Part shown: positions 5,905 through 6,878 of the stretch, one piece after another
Numbering within the stretch: position 1 is the stretch's first letter
Layout: each line of letters begins with the position of its first letter
Source: Bacteroidales bacterium UBA3742
GTDB taxonomy: Bacteria > Bacteroidota > Bacteroidia > Bacteroidales > Paludibacteraceae
Length of the DNA: 6,878 nt
Direction: 5' to 3'
Assembly: GCA_002371785.1 (NCBI GenBank)
Contig: DFGU01000102.1
Location: forward strand, 1-6,878
Notes under the pieces: generated by a model
The model's input: only the letters and a program-made list of their open reading frames with translations
Database searches by the model: none
What the model was told of the DNA's origin: nothing
Made by a program: the position numbers and the translations under genes

Positions 5905-5945
5905 AAAAAAATTGCACATGAATTTGCACATGTGCAATTTTTTTT
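5905..5945 (+). terminator. Intrinsic terminator of the B12 operon
   Basis: ATTGCACATG (5911-5920) pairs with CATGTGCAAT (5929-5938) around an 8-nt loop. The stem is extended by A-runs on the left and T-runs on the right, and ends in a stretch of eight T. A competing self-complementary palindrome TTGCACATGTGCAA lies at 5924-5937. It starts 17 nt after the DUF4465 stop codon. The symmetrical A/T tracts could also work in the other direction. Confidence 0.92.
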
Positions 5946-5954
5946 GTAATTTTG
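5923..5954 (+). promoter_or_regulatory. Bacteroidota-type promoter of cstA, overlapping the terminator
   Basis: TTTG at 5923-5926 and TAATTTTG at 5947-5954 match the -33 and -7 elements with a 20-bp spacing. The -33 element lies in the loop of the upstream terminator hairpin. The start site would be near 5960, giving a leader of only about 20 nt. An inverted repeat, ATTTTGC (5949-5955) with GCAAAAT (5959-5965), covers the -7 element and the start site. Confidence 0.8.
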
Positions 5955-5980
5955 CGGCGCAAAATGTAAACAATCATAAG

Positions 5981-6878
5981 ATGATCACTTTTATCGTTGC
6001 GTTAGTGCTGCTCGTAGTGGGTTTTCTCACCTACGGCGTACTGGTAGAGAAAGTTTTCGGTGTGGACACGGCGCGTAAGACGCCGGCCGTAACCAAGACC
6101 GACGGTGTGGACTTTGTGCCGATGTCGGGATGGCGAATCTTCCTGGTGCAGTTTCTCAACATTGCCGGCCTGGGCCCGATCTTCGGTGCCATCATGGGTA
6201 TCTTCTACGGTCCGGCGGCATTCCTATGGATTGTATTCGGTACGATCTTTGCCGGCGGTGTGCACGACTACCTGAGCGGTATGCTCTCCATCCGCAAGGG
6301 AGGTGTTTCCCTGCCCGATATCATCGGTGACGAACTGGGACGGGGCGTCAAGGTCTTTATGCGCGTACTCTCGCTCGTGCTGCTCATCCTGCTGACCACC
6401 ACCTTCCTCTCCGGTCCGGCCACCTTGCTGCAAGGCTTGGCGCCGCTCTCGACCATCCCGTTCGGGTTGACCGCTATTCCTATCGCATGGGTGCTGATCA
6501 TCTTTGCCTACTATGCGCTTGCAACCGTGCTGCCCGTAGATAAACTCATCGGCCGCTTCTACCCCATCTTCGGCGCCATGCTGCTCTTCATGGGTATCGG
6601 CATCATGATCGTGATGCTGGGATGGCACAGCGCGGAGATGCCCGAGGTGCTGGACGGTCTGCACAACCGCAAGGCGGACGGTCTGCCTATCTTCCCGATG
6701 ATGTTCGTATCGATCGCCTGCGGTGCGATATCGGGTTTCCACGGTACGCAATCGCCTATCATGGCACGCTGCGTAACCAACGAGCGTCAGGGTCGCTGGA
6801 TCTTCTACGGCGCAATGGTAGCTGAGGGTATCCTGGCCCTCATCTGGGCCGCCGCAGCCGGTACGTTCTTTGCCGATC
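5981..6878 (+). CDS. cstA: Carbon starvation protein CstA, N-terminal part (runs off right edge)
   Basis: The frame is open from ATG at 5981 to the window edge (299 codons). It encodes a polytopic inner-membrane transporter of the CstA family, whose members take up peptides or pyruvate during carbon limitation. Visible family blocks are NIAGLGPIFGAIMGIFYGP (60-78), the motif GGVHDYLSGMLSIRKGG (92-108), SLPDIIGDELG (110-120) and SGFHGTQSPIMARC (251-264), which is highly conserved in CstA. Hydrophobic segments lie at about 2-21, 52-74, 79-95, 126-144, 163-184, 194-213, 238-253 and 277-295. The start is supported by the Met followed at once by the first membrane segment and by the promoter about 25 nt upstream. 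The spacing of motifs fits the short Bacteroidota form rather than the roughly 700-residue enterobacterial one, but the C-terminus is not in the window. It has its own promoter and is not part of the B12 operon. Confidence 0.93.
   Translation, partial: MITFIVALVLLVVGFLTYGVLVEKVFGVDTARKTPAVTKTDGVDFVPMSGWRIFLVQFLNIAGLGPIFGAIMGIFYGPAAFLWIVFGTIFAGGVHDYLSGMLSIRKGGVSLPDIIGDELGRGVKVFMRVLSLVLLILLTTTFLSGPATLLQGLAPLSTIPFGLTAIPIAWVLIIFAYYALATVLPVDKLIGRFYPIFGAMLLFMGIGIMIVMLGWHSAEMPEVLDGLHNRKADGLPIFPMMFVSIACGAISGFHGTQSPIMARCVTNERQGRWIFYGAMVAEGILALIWAAAAGTFFAD

Noticed and set aside
6130..6825. Small open frames on both strands within cstA
   Set aside because: The CstA frame is continuous with conserved motifs, so the others are shadows.

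Overview
The window comes from a Bacteroidota genome, most likely a gut-type Bacteroidales. The two clearest promoters have the Bacteroidota layout (TTG or TTTG about 20 bp upstream of TAnnTTTG). The start regions are A-rich or lack a strong Shine-Dalgarno. The proteins are typical of the phylum: a BtuB-class TonB-dependent receptor, a YncE-like surface propeller, a DUF4465-like lipoprotein and a short-form CstA. The genes are GC-rich, while the spacers are AT-rich and full of short tandem repeats.

Layout. On the minus strand, 1-548 holds the start of a lipoprotein with a carboxypeptidase-regulatory-like domain; it runs off the left edge. The divergent spacer (549-730) has an octamer-phased repeat tract, a terminator-like hairpin and a promoter. 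A cobalamin riboswitch (about 729-995) follows and leads into a plus-strand operon: btuB (1032-3191), a long btuG-type lipoprotein (3167-5101, overlapping btuB by 25 nt) and a DUF4465-like lipoprotein (5184-5888). A strong intrinsic terminator (5905-5945) closes the operon. The promoter of the next gene is partly embedded in that terminator. The gene is cstA (5981 to the right edge, incomplete).

How it works together. The operon looks like a vitamin B12 (corrinoid) capture unit at the outer membrane. The BtuG-like propeller and probably the DUF4465 protein would bind corrinoid outside the cell. BtuB would import it with TonB energy, and the riboswitch would shut the operon down when cobalamin is plentiful. 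cstA is a separate transcription unit for peptide or pyruvate-type uptake.

The most unusual signal is a set of short arrays, nearly all exactly four units of 7 or 8 nt and each of a different sequence. They occur in spacers and also inside btuB in frame. Two of them lie between the start codon and the hydrophobic core of the btuG signal peptide. Because 7 is not a multiple of 3, a change in copy number there would alter which start codon, if any, is in frame with the lipoprotein. This suggests a possible phase-variable switch on the B12-capture lipoprotein. btuB also carries two related palindromic, in-frame insert-like segments.
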